From: Bradyrhizobium sp. WD16
GTDB taxonomy: Bacteria; Pseudomonadota; Alphaproteobacteria; Rhizobiales; Xanthobacteraceae
NCBI RefSeq assembly: GCF_024181725.1
Contig: NZ_CP028908.1
Coordinates: forward strand, 4,639,501-4,703,500
DNA: 64,000 nucleotides
Direction of reading: 5' to 3'
Positions 1-9,009 of this stretch are shown here, piece by piece. The notes under the pieces are model-generated. The model saw only the letters and a program-made list of their open reading frames with translations. It had not been told where the DNA came from and did no database searches. Positions within the stretch are counted from its first letter, which is position 1. Every line of letters starts with the position of its first letter. The translations under genes and the position numbers were made by a program.

Positions 1-418
1 CCTTCATCGCCTGGTTCTCGGCGCCAGTGGTCACGCGCAGGCGGTGGTGGCCGGTCCGCCGGGCCTCGCTCAGCAACTGCTCGAACAAGGCGGTGCCGAC
101 GCCCTGACGGCGCAGCCGGCTTTCGACGCTGAAAGCGATTTCGGCCACGGAATCGCAGGATCGCTCCGGCGCATGCAGTTCGGCGGCGCCGCGCACCACA
201 CCGTCCTGCAGATAGGCGACGACGACGGTGCCGTCCTCGAAGCAGCGCTCGGCATAGGTCCTGACGAAGTCTTCGCCGATGCCGCCGTTGAAGCGGTCGC
301 GCCGGCTCGCCGGATCGAGCCGCAGCAGGTGGTCGCGGAGCAGGTGCTGCTCGCCAGCCCGCAGGGTCCGGATGACGCCCGATCCAGAACCGGACCGGAG
401 AGTCGCAATGCTCGTCAT
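1..418 (-). CDS. GNAT-family N-acetyltransferase, C-terminus cut off by window edge
   Basis: Reading the minus strand from the ATG at 418 gives about 139 residues with no stop before the window edge. The protein opens MTSIATLRSGSGSG and continues through a stretch typical of the acetyl-CoA binding fold, with RLRRQGVGTALFEQLL as the R/Q-x-x-G-x-G/A pyrophosphate loop and VVVAYLQDGVVRGAAEL as the central strands. The segment HLLRDHLLRLDPASRRDRF matches the start of single-domain GNAT proteins found beside acetate/propionate or stress genes in alphaproteobacteria. The substrate cannot be told. The remaining C-terminal part, probably 20-40 residues, lies outside the window. Confidence 0.8.
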   Translation of the reverse strand, partial: MTSIATLRSGSGSGVIRTLRAGEQHLLRDHLLRLDPASRRDRFNGGIGEDFVRTYAERCFEDGTVVVAYLQDGVVRGAAELHAPERSCDSVAEIAFSVESRLRRQGVGTALFEQLLSEARRTGHHRLRVTTGAENQAMK

Positions 419-542
419 TCCAAGTCTCCTCATGGTTGCCCGTGAGGACGTTCGAATCCCTAGTGGCGCTCATATTGTGCATCGCAGCATGAACGTCAAG
501 ATCTGAATGAAGATTTTGTGCAACAAAGATAGTGCTGAAATA

Positions 543-833
<291 letters not shown>

Positions 834-888
834 TCCACGCTCATATCAAATGGCGCCGGGCGCAGCCAGCCTGGCAGCCTGGCGGGAT

Positions 889-935
889 CAGTGCGGTGGA
901 TCCGACGCTCGCTGCAGTATTGAAGTGAGGCTTTG
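889..935. repeat. Half copy of palindromic TA-bounded element (family A)
   Basis: The stretch starting CAGTGCGGTGGATCCGACG closely matches the left half of the family A units at 53353, 55602 (reverse) and 62706, which begin TAGTGCGGTGGATCTGACG. The right half needed to form the palindrome is absent and the first T of the TA boundary is changed to C. It is a decayed copy just upstream of the small secreted protein gene. Confidence 0.55.
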
Positions 936-1050
936 ACACGTTGCGGTTGAGTGCCTTGATGACGCGTTAACCAATTCGTCCCGGCTCGGCCGGCAAGCCG
1001 GCCGGTGTTGATCAAACCTTCACCAGGCTGCGTCATTCGTCAGGCTGGGC

Positions 1051-2358
1051 ATGGGCAGGTGGTGCGGCTTCGGTCGCATGGAAGCAATGGCACGGGACGA
1101 CAAGGGCATACGCCGGATCATCCAGCAGGTGGATCCACCTGCCGACTGGGACGGGGATCTGCCGCCGTTGTCGCAGGAGGAAGTGGCCGGTCGGCTGCGC
1201 AAGCGCCGGATCATCTGCGCGACCCAGACCGCGAGCTATGCGTTCGATTCCGGCATCGTCGTCCTGTTCGCGGCGATCGGCGCGGCGCCGGCCTCGCTGG
1301 CCTGGATCTATCTCTTCTGCGGCGTCGTCATCAACGCGCTGGCCTGGGGATTGTCCGAGACGCGGTTCACCGACCGCCTGAAGGACCACTATCTCACCGT
1401 GCCCTGGAGCATGGCCAGCACGGCCAGCAAGCTCCTGGCGATCTATCTCGCCCCATCGATCGGCTTCTACTTCGTCGCGCTCATCTTCGTGGTGCTGTCC
1501 TTCGGGGCGCTGCGGTCGACGGGGCGGCAGGCCGCGCTGGTGTGCGGGTTCGCCGTCGCCGGTCTCGGCCTTCTGATGCTGGGTCTGGATGTCCATATCG
1601 CGCTGCCGATGGACTCGGCGATCGAACGCGCGATCTCGCTGTTCTGCCTGTTCAGCGCTTTGGCGCGCTACACGGCCACCGGTCTCTACGGCGGCGAATT
1701 GCGCCGGATGCTGTTCGAGCGGGGCAGGGACCTCGCCGAGGCCAGCCGGCGCATCGCGGAGATGGCACAGATGGATGAACTGACCGGCGCCCTCAACCGC
1801 CGCACGGTCATGACCGGACTGGAGGAGGAGATTGCCCGCGCCAATCGCGGCATCGCCAGTTCAGTCGCGCTGATCGACCTCGACTTCTTCAAGTTCATCA
1901 ATGATCGCTTCGGCCACCCGGTCGGGGACGAGGTGCTGCGTGCGTTCGCGGCGAACATCCTGGCGAACATCCGCAGCGTCGACAGCTTCGGCCGCTACGG
2001 CGGCGAGGAGTTCCTGCTGGTGATGCCGGGCCTCGACCCGCGGCGCGCCGCCAGGATGCTGGACGGGCTGCGCCGGATCATCGCGGGCGTGGACTGGGCC
2101 GCGATTGCGCCGGGGCTGAAGCTGACGATGTCGGCGGGCGTGTGCGGCGTCACCGGCGAAGGGACGATCGACGTGGTGCTGGCGCGGGCCGATGCGGCGC
2201 TCTATCGCGCCAAGGACGAAGGTCGTAATCGCGTGGTGGGCGACAGCCTCACGGCTGATCCGATGGCGCCACCGTTGCAGCCGGAATGGCCGGCGGTGTC
2301 GCTGGTTTGCGAGGCGAGCGCCGAGGCGGACATCCAGGCCGCCGTGCGCCTTTCTTGA
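1051..2358 (+). CDS. Membrane-bound diguanylate cyclase (GGDEF)
   Basis: The protein makes cyclic di-GMP from two GTP. Residues about 60-205 form five or six hydrophobic segments (a MASE-like sensor), then a short coiled linker (about 215-240) leads into a complete GGDEF domain from MDELTGALNR onward. The active-site signature is RYGGEEF at about 316-321. A product-inhibition site R-S-V-D sits exactly five residues before GGEEF, so both catalysis and feedback inhibition should work. The metal and base residues of DLDFFKFIND are intact. Possible starts are the ATGs at 1051, 1078 and 1087 (MARDDKG); no strong ribosome binding site decides between them. It stands alone, ending just before a stem-loop terminator. 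Confidence 0.9.
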   Translation: MGRWCGFGRMEAMARDDKGIRRIIQQVDPPADWDGDLPPLSQEEVAGRLRKRRIICATQTASYAFDSGIVVLFAAIGAAPASLAWIYLFCGVVINALAWGLSETRFTDRLKDHYLTVPWSMASTASKLLAIYLAPSIGFYFVALIFVVLSFGALRSTGRQAALVCGFAVAGLGLLMLGLDVHIALPMDSAIERAISLFCLFSALARYTATGLYGGELRRMLFERGRDLAEASRRIAEMAQMDELTGALNRRTVMTGLEEEIARANRGIASSVALIDLDFFKFINDRFGHPVGDEVLRAFAANILANIRSVDSFGRYGGEEFLLVMPGLDPRRAARMLDGLRRIIAGVDWAAIAPGLKLTMSAGVCGVTGEGTIDVVLARADAALYRAKDEGRNRVVGDSLTADPMAPPLQPEWPAVSLVCEASAEADIQAAVRLS

Positions 2359-2382
2359 ATGCACTCGCCTGACCGCATGTAA

Positions 2383-2412
2383 AAGCCTCCGGCAGGGCAT
2401 TGCCGGAGGCTT
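2383..2412 (+). terminator. Bidirectional stem-loop after the diguanylate cyclase
   Basis: AAGCCTCCGGCA pairs perfectly with TGCCGGAGGCTT across a 6-nt loop, 24 bases after the stop codon. The A run precedes it on the plus strand, so the U tract is better on the minus strand; on the plus strand the tail is weak. Confidence 0.6.
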
Positions 2413-2572
2413 CGGAGGTTTACATGTGTGGCTTTGGTGTTACCTCGGGAGAGGCCACCGGAAATCCGGCGGCACCTCTGCCTCACAGTCTAACTATAGC
2501 ATGGAAGTTAGATAAGCTAAATAGTTTATAAACTCATATAACTAAGAAGCTTGTCGATCTCTCGGAGCAAAA

Positions 2573-2593
2573 CCCCGGCGGAAACCGCCGGGG
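2573..2593 (-). terminator. Rho-independent terminator of the porin gene
   Basis: On the minus strand the stem CCCCGGCGG / CCGCCGGGG with a 3-nt loop is followed by TTTTGC, 31 bases past the porin stop codon. This is a standard intrinsic terminator for the minus-strand porin transcript. Confidence 0.8.
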
Positions 2594-2623
2594 GTAAGCT
2601 TTGATTCCGTCGGACAATCGGGA

Positions 2624-4153
2624 TCAGAAGCTGCGCTGGATCTGGATGCCGCCGTTCCAGATGTTCTGGTCCTTCATCTGGAAGGTGGTGCCGGCGGCCG
2701 CGCCGGAGACGCCACCCGCCGCGGCGACGAAGGTGCCGTTCTGGTTCTGGTGCAGACGGCTCCACATCACTTCAGCCGCCAGCGTCAGGTTCTTGACCGG
2801 GGTCCAGGCGGTACGGGTACCGATCTGGGCGATGCTGAAGTCGAAGCTGCCGGTGTTGGTGCCGCCGAAGGTGCCGGTGGCCCACAGAGCGGGCGTGTTG
2901 GAGGCGGCGACGAGCAGCGCGTTACCCGCAGAACCATACTTGATGGCGCTGTAGCCGCCGAACACCGAGGTCCGCCAGGCCGGGTTCCAGTAGTGCTCGA
3001 ACGAGGCGCTGACGTCCCAGGCGTCCGACAGCTCGATGCCGGTGCCGGTCGCCGGGGTCAGGCCACCATAGACGCCATCGAGGATGTAGCCGAAAGCCAT
3101 GCTACCGCCGGTGCCGGTGCCGGAGCCGAGCTTGGCGAAGCGGCCCGCGCCGGCGCTGTCGAATGTGCCGCCGAAGACGTACTTCGCAGCGCCGTGGGCG
3201 TAGGTACCCTGGATCTGGAAACTGTCGCCCACGCCGGTCGGCAGGTTCTTCAGCTCGAGCGCGCCGCTGGCGGCCCAGCCCCAGGCCGAGCCCGGATGGC
3301 CAGTGTCGCTGTTGGCGGCGGTGTAGTAGGTGCCATGAACTTCATGCGCGGCGGCGGCGAAGTGCAGGGTGCCCCAGGCCTGGTCGACACGCAGGTTGCC
3401 GACGATATCCGGCACGTGAGCGCCGAGCTGGGCGTTGCCGAGGAAGGTGTTCGCGGACGTGCCGTAGCCGGTCGTGGCACCCTGGAACGGAGCGATGAAC
3501 GCCGCGGAGGTGTTGAGCACGCCAGCGGTGCGATAGGGGACGCCGTCTTCGAGCGACAGGGTGCCCGACACGCCGTTGCCGAACTGCCAAGTGTAGGCCA
3601 ACTGTGGGATGCCGGTGGCGTTGTTGGAGCCCGACAGGAACGCCGACGAGATGTTTGGCTTGGCCAGCGCCCACTGTGGGTCGAACTGGGAAACCGCCTT
3701 GCCGAGGGTGAAGCCGGCGAACTGGATGAAGGCGAAGTCGACTTCGGTGTAGCCGCCCGCGATGTTCTCACGACCCTGGCTGAAGTCGAACTGGAGGTTG
3801 GCATAGGTCCGCAGCACGCCCCATTCGGTGGCGGTGCGGGTATCCACGAACAGGTTCAGACGCTCGCGGGTGGCGTAGTAGTTGCGGTTGTAGGCGTTGG
3901 CGCCGGCGGCGCCGCCCTGCCAGTACGGCGTGTCATACATGTTGCCGTTGAAGGCGACCGCCAAACGGAGCGCGCCGCCGATGCGAAGGCAGGTATCGGT
4001 GCCCGGGATGTAATAGAAGCCTGCGCCATAGAGCGAGCAGACCTTCACGTACTCGACCGCTTTGGCCTTGACGGGAAGATCGGCCGCCTGAGCGCCGGTC
4101 AGCGCGACGAGGCCCGCCGCGGTGCCGAGCATAAGGCTCTGAACCATCTTCAT
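2624..4153 (-). CDS. Outer-membrane porin (alphaproteobacterial Omp2/RopA type)
   Basis: This 509-residue porin forms a general diffusion channel in the outer membrane. The start MKMVQSLMLGTAAGLVALTGAQA is a signal peptide and is preceded by GGAGAGG at good spacing, which rules out the longer reading from 4333. The mature protein begins ADLPVKAKAVEYVKVC and contains the family signature C-x2-Y-G-x-G-F-Y-x2-P-G-T-D-T-C-x-R-I-G-G. The body alternates short aromatic-rich strands with Gly/Asn loops, and it ends in the C-terminal aromatic motif GGIQIQRSF needed for BAM-dependent insertion. It is monocistronic with its own terminator. A long 5' region containing an AT-rich palindrome separates it from the MarR gene. 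Confidence 0.93.
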   Translation of the reverse strand: MKMVQSLMLGTAAGLVALTGAQAADLPVKAKAVEYVKVCSLYGAGFYYIPGTDTCLRIGGALRLAVAFNGNMYDTPYWQGGAAGANAYNRNYYATRERLNLFVDTRTATEWGVLRTYANLQFDFSQGRENIAGGYTEVDFAFIQFAGFTLGKAVSQFDPQWALAKPNISSAFLSGSNNATGIPQLAYTWQFGNGVSGTLSLEDGVPYRTAGVLNTSAAFIAPFQGATTGYGTSANTFLGNAQLGAHVPDIVGNLRVDQAWGTLHFAAAAHEVHGTYYTAANSDTGHPGSAWGWAASGALELKNLPTGVGDSFQIQGTYAHGAAKYVFGGTFDSAGAGRFAKLGSGTGTGGSMAFGYILDGVYGGLTPATGTGIELSDAWDVSASFEHYWNPAWRTSVFGGYSAIKYGSAGNALLVAASNTPALWATGTFGGTNTGSFDFSIAQIGTRTAWTPVKNLTLAAEVMWSRLHQNQNGTFVAAAGGVSGAAAGTTFQMKDQNIWNGGIQIQRSF

Positions 4154-4350
4154 CTTGTAACCTCTCCAAGTGTTGCTCTGGGGCGGCCTCGATCGCTGCG
4201 GTTGCAGTCGCCGAATGCCACCCGTTCCCCTGACCTGCCGCCCGGACTTGTCCCGCTGTGACGCGTAAAGTTGCGCGAATTGCCAGTCGTTCGACGGCCG
4301 GCAGCTCCTCCGGCCATCGGCGGGAATATGCATTTGTAGATAAGCGAACG

Positions 4351-4364
4351 AAATAAATTTATTT
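4351..4364. promoter_or_regulatory. AT-only perfect palindrome between porin and MarR genes
   Basis: AAATAAATTTATTT is a perfect 14-nt palindrome in an AT-rich patch (about 4330-4380) of an otherwise GC-rich region. It lies 198 bases upstream of the porin start and 152 bases upstream of the MarR start. Position and symmetry suit an operator or promoter element for the divergent pair, but nothing proves binding. Confidence 0.3.
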
Positions 4365-4515
4365 AGTCACCTAATAGATGAGGCGGCGCTGTGGCCATTC
4401 TGCAACGGTGGAAATATGGCTTCTACGCCGCTTTCTTGCCGCTATATGTTTGATAAAATTAACGAAGCGGCTCAGGTGGTGGCTTGAGCCTGATGACGGT
4501 GCTATCGGGGGCGAA

Positions 4516-5034
4516 ATGGCCACAGGTTCAACGGGACCGCGACCAGGGGCGGCGAAGTCCAATCGGCAGACGCAACAAGACGCCGCGCGCCGATTCGCCT
4601 GGGAGATCGCGTCGATCGACGTCTACCTGCAGGAGATCCGCTCCTACTGGGCCCGGATCCTGGGTGTCACCGGCCCCCAGTGGATGATCCTCATGGCCGT
4701 CAAGGATCTCGACCAGGGCGAGGGGGCCTCGGTCAAGGCGGTTTCGGCGCTGCTCCACGTCGACCCCTCCTTTGTCACGACAAATTCCAAAATGCTGGAA
4801 AAGAAGGGGTTCTTGCGCCGAAAGACATCGCGCGAGGACGCACGGGTCGTGTTGATGTCGCTCACCGACAAGACGTCGAAGCATGTCGCGGCGCTGGAGA
4901 CGAGGCAGGATGAGCTGAACGAATTCATCTTCGCCGGTCTGACCGATCATGAACTCGAAGCCATGGTGTCGCGCCTCGCAACCCTGAAGAGGCGCCTGGA
5001 AAAGGCGCGGCTGCGGGCGGCTTCGGAGCTCTGA
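4516..5034 (+). CDS. MarR-family transcriptional regulator
   Basis: The 172-residue reading from MATGSTGPRPG is preferred over the upstream start at 4378, because the upstream 46 residues are not family-like and GGGGGCGA lies just before the ATG. The winged helix runs through YWARILGVTGPQWMILMAV, KAVSALLHVDPSFVTTNSKMLEKKGFL (recognition helix) and the wing RRKTSREDARVVLMSLT, followed by the dimerisation helix. The segment is classic MarR. The divergent porin is a plausible target, and so is the gene itself. Its ligand is not evident. Confidence 0.88.
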   Translation: MATGSTGPRPGAAKSNRQTQQDAARRFAWEIASIDVYLQEIRSYWARILGVTGPQWMILMAVKDLDQGEGASVKAVSALLHVDPSFVTTNSKMLEKKGFLRRKTSREDARVVLMSLTDKTSKHVAALETRQDELNEFIFAGLTDHELEAMVSRLATLKRRLEKARLRAASEL

Positions 5035-5139
5035 CCGGCGGCCGCGCGTCTTCGCGGCGCGCCGCGAGACGAGCCGTCACCCCTTCGATAACCTGTTCGA
5101 GTGGAAGCGGCCGATGCGCATGATCGGCCGTTTTGAGGG

Positions 5140-6321
5140 TCAGCAGAGTTCGGCGGCGACAATGTCGACCGGGGGCGGATCGTCGACGTGGTCGGACCGA
5201 AGCCTGCTTTCAATCCAATCGAAGATGACTTCATTCGACAGGGTCGGGTTGTCGGCGTGGTTCTGCGCCGCAGCCGTCTCGCTTTCCGGAAAAGACCGCA
5301 ATGTGATGTCGCGTCCCGCCGCGGCGGCACGAGCGACGATGTCTTTCACGTCGTCCGGATCGAGCCAGCCCCGCTCGCCGAGGGTGATGAGCGTGGGGCA
5401 ATCGAGCCGGCCGATCGCGCCGGTTGCCACGAGGTCGTCGAGGCGGTCGCGAGGGAGCGGCTCGGGGCATCGCTGCTGCCGCAAGAACAGCGCTTCCTTC
5501 AACTCCCAGATGCCGCCGTCGCAGACCGCCGCGGCGACGCTGGAATCGGCGAGGAGGCCGCGCGCGACAAAGGACGACTTCGGCGAGTCGGCGAACACAG
5601 CCAGGCGGTCGGGATCGATGCACGACAGGGATCGCAGGTAGTCGAGGCAGCGGCCGACTGCGCTATGGAGATCCCTCCAGCCGACGATTCCGTGGAGAGG
5701 GATGCCGGATCCCGGGCCGAGCACATCGACGGCGAGCACGGCAAGTCCCCGGTCGCGGGCGTAGCGCTGCACCTTGCAGAGAAACTCTTCCTTGCGATGG
5801 TCAGGTTCGCCAATGCAGAGAACCGCGGGCGCGCGCCCGAACCGCTGAGCGGGTAGAAAATAGCCTTCGAGCGGAAGGTCTTCGAGCCAGGGGATTTCGA
5901 CGACGGCACCCGGAGGGGCGAGGTGCGCGACATAGTCATGGGCGCACCGCCGCATCAGCGTCAGCGCCGCGCATTTCTCGCTGCAATCCTCGTCGAATAC
6001 GACGGCCGCGGCGCGGTAATAGCTGACGGCGCGCAGCCAGTTGCTCCGCGCCGTCGGCAGGTGATTGCTACGATGGGCGGCATCGCCGCGGGCGCGATTG
6101 GTGTCGGCGAGAGCCTTCCACGATCGAAACCAGCTGGCCGGATCGGTCGGATCGATCCGGCTTACCGCGTAAAGACATTCCGAGACGGTCGCGCCGCCTT
6201 CCTGGGAAGCGGCCAGCAGGTTCGATAGTTCGGCCGAGAGGTCTTCATGCTCAGGCCAGAGAGTCCATCCCCGATCGCCGTAGACTGGTCGGAATACATT
6301 GGCGCCACGCTTATTCCCCAT
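5140..6321 (-). CDS. Alpha/beta hydrolase (FrsA-like) with altered nucleophile elbow
   Basis: This 393-residue protein has a helical N-terminal half (residues about 20-150, including WFRSWKALADTNRARGDAAH, typical of FrsA-like / dihydropseudooxynicotine-hydrolase-like enzymes) and an alpha/beta-hydrolase half from about 150. The core strand AVLCIGEPDHRKEEF and the cap GSGIPLHG are recognisable. At the nucleophile position the usual G-x-S-x-G is replaced by A-D-S-P-K (VFADSPKSSFVA); the serine itself is kept. The likely acid lies in LGERGWLDPDD and the histidine in AQNHADN. The gene is single, and a 7-3-7 inverted repeat lies upstream. Catalysis is plausible but the altered elbow makes it uncertain. 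Confidence 0.75.
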   Translation of the reverse strand: MGNKRGANVFRPVYGDRGWTLWPEHEDLSAELSNLLAASQEGGATVSECLYAVSRIDPTDPASWFRSWKALADTNRARGDAAHRSNHLPTARSNWLRAVSYYRAAAVVFDEDCSEKCAALTLMRRCAHDYVAHLAPPGAVVEIPWLEDLPLEGYFLPAQRFGRAPAVLCIGEPDHRKEEFLCKVQRYARDRGLAVLAVDVLGPGSGIPLHGIVGWRDLHSAVGRCLDYLRSLSCIDPDRLAVFADSPKSSFVARGLLADSSVAAAVCDGGIWELKEALFLRQQRCPEPLPRDRLDDLVATGAIGRLDCPTLITLGERGWLDPDDVKDIVARAAAAGRDITLRSFPESETAAAQNHADNPTLSNEVIFDWIESRLRSDHVDDPPPVDIVAAELC

Positions 6322-6396
6322 GCTCGACCTCGCTCCGGCCTACGGGGGCCGCAATAGGGAGGGCCGCAATAGGACTGCGGCGACACATCAGATGAT

Positions 6397-6413
6397 GACC
6401 AATTCGATTGGTC
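6397..6413. promoter_or_regulatory. Inverted repeat upstream of the hydrolase gene
   Basis: GACCAAT-TCG-ATTGGTC is a perfect 7-3-7 inverted repeat 76 bases upstream of the hydrolase start. Symmetry and location fit a dimeric repressor or activator site; there is no direct evidence. Confidence 0.35.
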
Positions 6414-6536
6414 GTCCGACGCGCTTTAGCGCGAGCTGCTCACTGCGACAACGGTTGGCGCTGCGTCATTTGGCCTGCGTGGCGTGTCACGAAACCTCCA
6501 CGTCAATGTCATTCGAATTACTCGGGGAATCGCACG

Positions 6537-6692
6537 TCAGTACATCAGCGCCGGTATGAACGGCCAGGCGACCAGAGCTGCGAACAGCGACACCACAAGC
6601 CCGATACCGCAGAAGATGATGACGCCGCTGAAGTCGTCGTCGGTATCGGTCAAGGTCGGGACGTAGGTGCGGACGCGTTCGAGGACGGTCAT
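6537..6692 (-). CDS. 51-residue single-pass membrane peptide at the end of the cyd operon
   Basis: The minus-strand ATG at 6692, preceded by CGGGAGAACC, opens a 51-codon frame: an acidic N-terminus (MTVLERVRTYVPTLTDTDDD) followed by one long hydrophobic helix (VIIFCGIGLVVSLFAALVAW) and a short tail PFIPALMY. It lies 181 bases after the Crp/Fnr gene on the same strand. The architecture (short acidic head, one helix) resembles small bioenergetic accessory subunits. I do not recognise the family; co-transcription with cyd is inferred. Confidence 0.6.
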   Translation of the reverse strand: MTVLERVRTYVPTLTDTDDDFSGVIIFCGIGLVVSLFAALVAWPFIPALMY

Positions 6693-6873
6693 CGGAGGTT
6701 CTCCCGAATTGCAGCCCTTGTCGGTTGGGTCCGCGAAGCGGGACGAAGGTTCAAGACGATGCGAAAAACAGCAGCGCCGGTTCGCGCCGGCGCGCCTGGC
6801 GGTGTCATCGTCGGGCTATTCCGCGGCGATGGCGCCGGCCGTCGAGTGGCGGTTTCGCCGTCGTCCCGTACCG

Positions 6874-7602
6874 TCAACGGCAGAGGGCCTCGAGCTTTCG
6901 GAAGTCTTCGATGCGGATGACGCAGACGGTCCGGATCTCGTTGAGGTCGATCAGGTCGCGACGGCGCAGCTCGGCGAGGGTGCGCGACAGGGTCTCGCGG
7001 GTCATGGCGAGATAATTGGCGATTTCGCCGCGTTGGAGCGGAAGACGAACCTCGAACGGGTGAGGGCACTTCGCGTTCAGGGCGACGGATCCCGGCGCGT
7101 AGCGCCGGGCCCACAGGACCAACAGATCGGCGAGGCGCTGGAGGGGGGTAAATGTCGCCAGTGTCGCACAATGCAGGAAGCTCGTCTCGATCTGCGCCTG
7201 GACGAGCTGCACCGCGCTGAGAGTGAGCCCGGGCATGGCGCCGTTCCATGGCGCGACGACGCGAGCCGTGACCGGCGTCAGGCTGCGCGTCGTGCAGACA
7301 TATCGCCCGGTCGACGAAAAGCCGATGAGATCGCCGGGGCCGAGCAGCGCGACGATGCGCTCGCTTCCGTTCGGCGCGGGCACGGAGAGCTGGGCATGCC
7401 CCCTCATGATCACCGAAATCGCCTCGGCGGGCTCGCCGATGTGATGAATGGTATGGCGGGCGGGAAATGCCGTGACCGGCGTGATGCCGGCGCGGGCGGC
7501 TTTGCTGTGATGCCGGCGCGCGCCGACACGGATGTCCGGGGCATCTGCGCCGGCAGTGGCTTCGTCCCAGAGCGCGGCCGCTCGATTGCTGAGGCTGTCC
7601 AT
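6874..7602 (-). CDS. Crp/Fnr-family regulator linked to cytochrome bd genes
   Basis: The 242-residue reading starts at MDSLSNRAAAL, which has AAGGAGAT eight bases upstream; the frame extends further upstream but without family features. An N-terminal cyclic-nucleotide-binding-like beta barrel (HHIGEPAEAISVIMRGHAQLS, GPGDLIGF) is followed by a dimer helix and the winged helix GEIANYLAMTRETLSRTLAELRRRDLI, whose E-x3-R pattern in the recognition helix favours TTGAT-type half sites. The four cysteines needed for an Fnr [4Fe-4S] cluster are missing, so a FixK- or Dnr-like regulator is more likely. It follows cydX on the same strand and could control the operon through the box at 11518. Confidence 0.85.
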   Translation of the reverse strand: MDSLSNRAAALWDEATAGADAPDIRVGARRHHSKAARAGITPVTAFPARHTIHHIGEPAEAISVIMRGHAQLSVPAPNGSERIVALLGPGDLIGFSSTGRYVCTTRSLTPVTARVVAPWNGAMPGLTLSAVQLVQAQIETSFLHCATLATFTPLQRLADLLVLWARRYAPGSVALNAKCPHPFEVRLPLQRGEIANYLAMTRETLSRTLAELRRRDLIDLNEIRTVCVIRIEDFRKLEALCR

Positions 7603-7724
7603 GGAAGATCTCCTTGGCCCCGGAAGGCTGCCACCGTCGGGGCGTCGATGGATGATCCGGACCGGCACGGAGCCGGCGACCGGCAGCCCGAACGTCGGCG
7701 GCGTCCGGGCGATCGGCTGTGCGG

Positions 7725-7832
7725 CTACTCCGTCAGCGGCGAGTCGGGCAGGTGCATCTCGTGCCAGAGGGCATTGAGGACGGCGAAGCCGACGGCAAAG
7801 CTGACGCCGAGAGTCCAGGTGAAGTACCACAT
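7725..7832 (-). CDS. cydX: Cytochrome bd oxidase small subunit CydX
   Basis: This is a 35-residue frame, MWYFTWTLGVSFAVGFAVLN followed by ALWHEMHLPDSPLTE, directly after cydB with a 16-base gap. The MWYF-W-LG start, one transmembrane helix and the acidic residue shortly after it (WHEM) are the marks of CydX, which packs against CydA and stabilises the haem d site. Many annotation programs miss it because of its size. Confidence 0.85.
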   Translation of the reverse strand: MWYFTWTLGVSFAVGFAVLNALWHEMHLPDSPLTE

Positions 7833-7848
7833 CGCGCGTTCCCCCGTT

Positions 7849-9000
7849 TCAGTAGAGCTTGTGAGCATTGGCTTCGATCTGGGCGGGCGTGATCCGGCCG
7901 CGCAGAACCCGGTAGACCCAGCCGGTATAGGCGAGAACGACCGGCAGGAAGATCAGCGTCGCCAGCAGCATGACGAACAGCGTCAGCTGGCTCGATGACG
8001 CGTCCCAGACCGTCAGGCTGGCTCCTGGTTGCAGCGTGGACGGCAGCAGGAACGGAAACATGCTGACGCCCGCGGTGGCGACGATGCCGAAGACCGACAG
8101 CGAGCTGGCGATGAATCCGATGGCAGGCTTGCGCGATCGGCCGGCGGCGACCAGAGCCATTGCGCCCGCGATGCCGAGCACGGGCGCAACAGCAAGCCAC
8201 GGACGCTCGCCGTAGTTCACCAGCCACTGCCCCCGGCGCAACGCGACCGTCTTGAGGAGAGGGTTCGACGGGCCGCCGGCCGCTGCACCGTCCACGATCC
8301 GGTAACCGTCGATGCCGAAGGCGATCCACAGGCCGGCGAGCACGAACAGGACGACGGTGACGAACGGCAGCGCCGAGGCGACCCGGCGGGCGCGCTCGGC
8401 AACCGCGCCGCTCGTCCTCAGCGCGAGATAGGCCGCACCATGGGACGCGAGCATGGCGAGAGACACGAGGCCGCAGAGCAGCCCGAACGGATTGAGCAGT
8501 TCGAACAGGCCGGACCCTTCGTAGAGGATGCGCAGATCCGCATCGACGCGGAACGGCACGCCCTGGAGCAGATTGCCGACGGCGACCCCGAATACGACGC
8601 TCGGCACCGCGCCACCGACGACCAGCGCCCAGTCCCAGAAGCTTCGCCACGCCGCGTTCGGCAGCTTGTTGCGGAACTCGAAGCCGACCGGGCGCAGGAT
8701 CAGCGCGACGAGGACGAGAAACATCGCGATATAGAAGCCGGAGAATGCCGTCGCATAGACGATCGGCCAGGCGGCGAAGATCGCCCCGCCGCCGAGGATC
8801 AGCCAGACCTGATTGCCGTCCCAGACTGGGCCGATCGCATTGATGGCGACCCGGCGTTCGGTGTCGGTTCTGGCGACGACGGGCAGCAAGGCCGCTGTGC
8901 CGAGGTCAAAGCCGTCCATGATGGCGAAGCCGATCAGCAGGAGGCCGAGAAGCAGCCACCAGATCACGCGGAGCGTTTCATAGTCGAGGGGAATGGACAT
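7849..9000 (-). CDS. cydB: Cytochrome bd ubiquinol oxidase subunit II
   Basis: This 383-residue membrane protein opens MSIPLDYETLRVIWWLLLGL, the standard CydB start, and contains FAIMDGFDLG and GPVWDGNQVWLI, two signature stretches of the family, followed by further transmembrane helices to about nine in total. It pairs with CydA to form the high-affinity quinol:O2 oxidoreductase of the cytoplasmic membrane. It begins 9 bases after cydA ends, so the two are translated from one message. Confidence 0.95.
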   Translation of the reverse strand: MSIPLDYETLRVIWWLLLGLLLIGFAIMDGFDLGTAALLPVVARTDTERRVAINAIGPVWDGNQVWLILGGGAIFAAWPIVYATAFSGFYIAMFLVLVALILRPVGFEFRNKLPNAAWRSFWDWALVVGGAVPSVVFGVAVGNLLQGVPFRVDADLRILYEGSGLFELLNPFGLLCGLVSLAMLASHGAAYLALRTSGAVAERARRVASALPFVTVVLFVLAGLWIAFGIDGYRIVDGAAAGGPSNPLLKTVALRRGQWLVNYGERPWLAVAPVLGIAGAMALVAAGRSRKPAIGFIASSLSVFGIVATAGVSMFPFLLPSTLQPGASLTVWDASSSQLTLFVMLLATLIFLPVVLAYTGWVYRVLRGRITPAQIEANAHKLY

Positions 9001-9009
9001 CGGTGCGTC

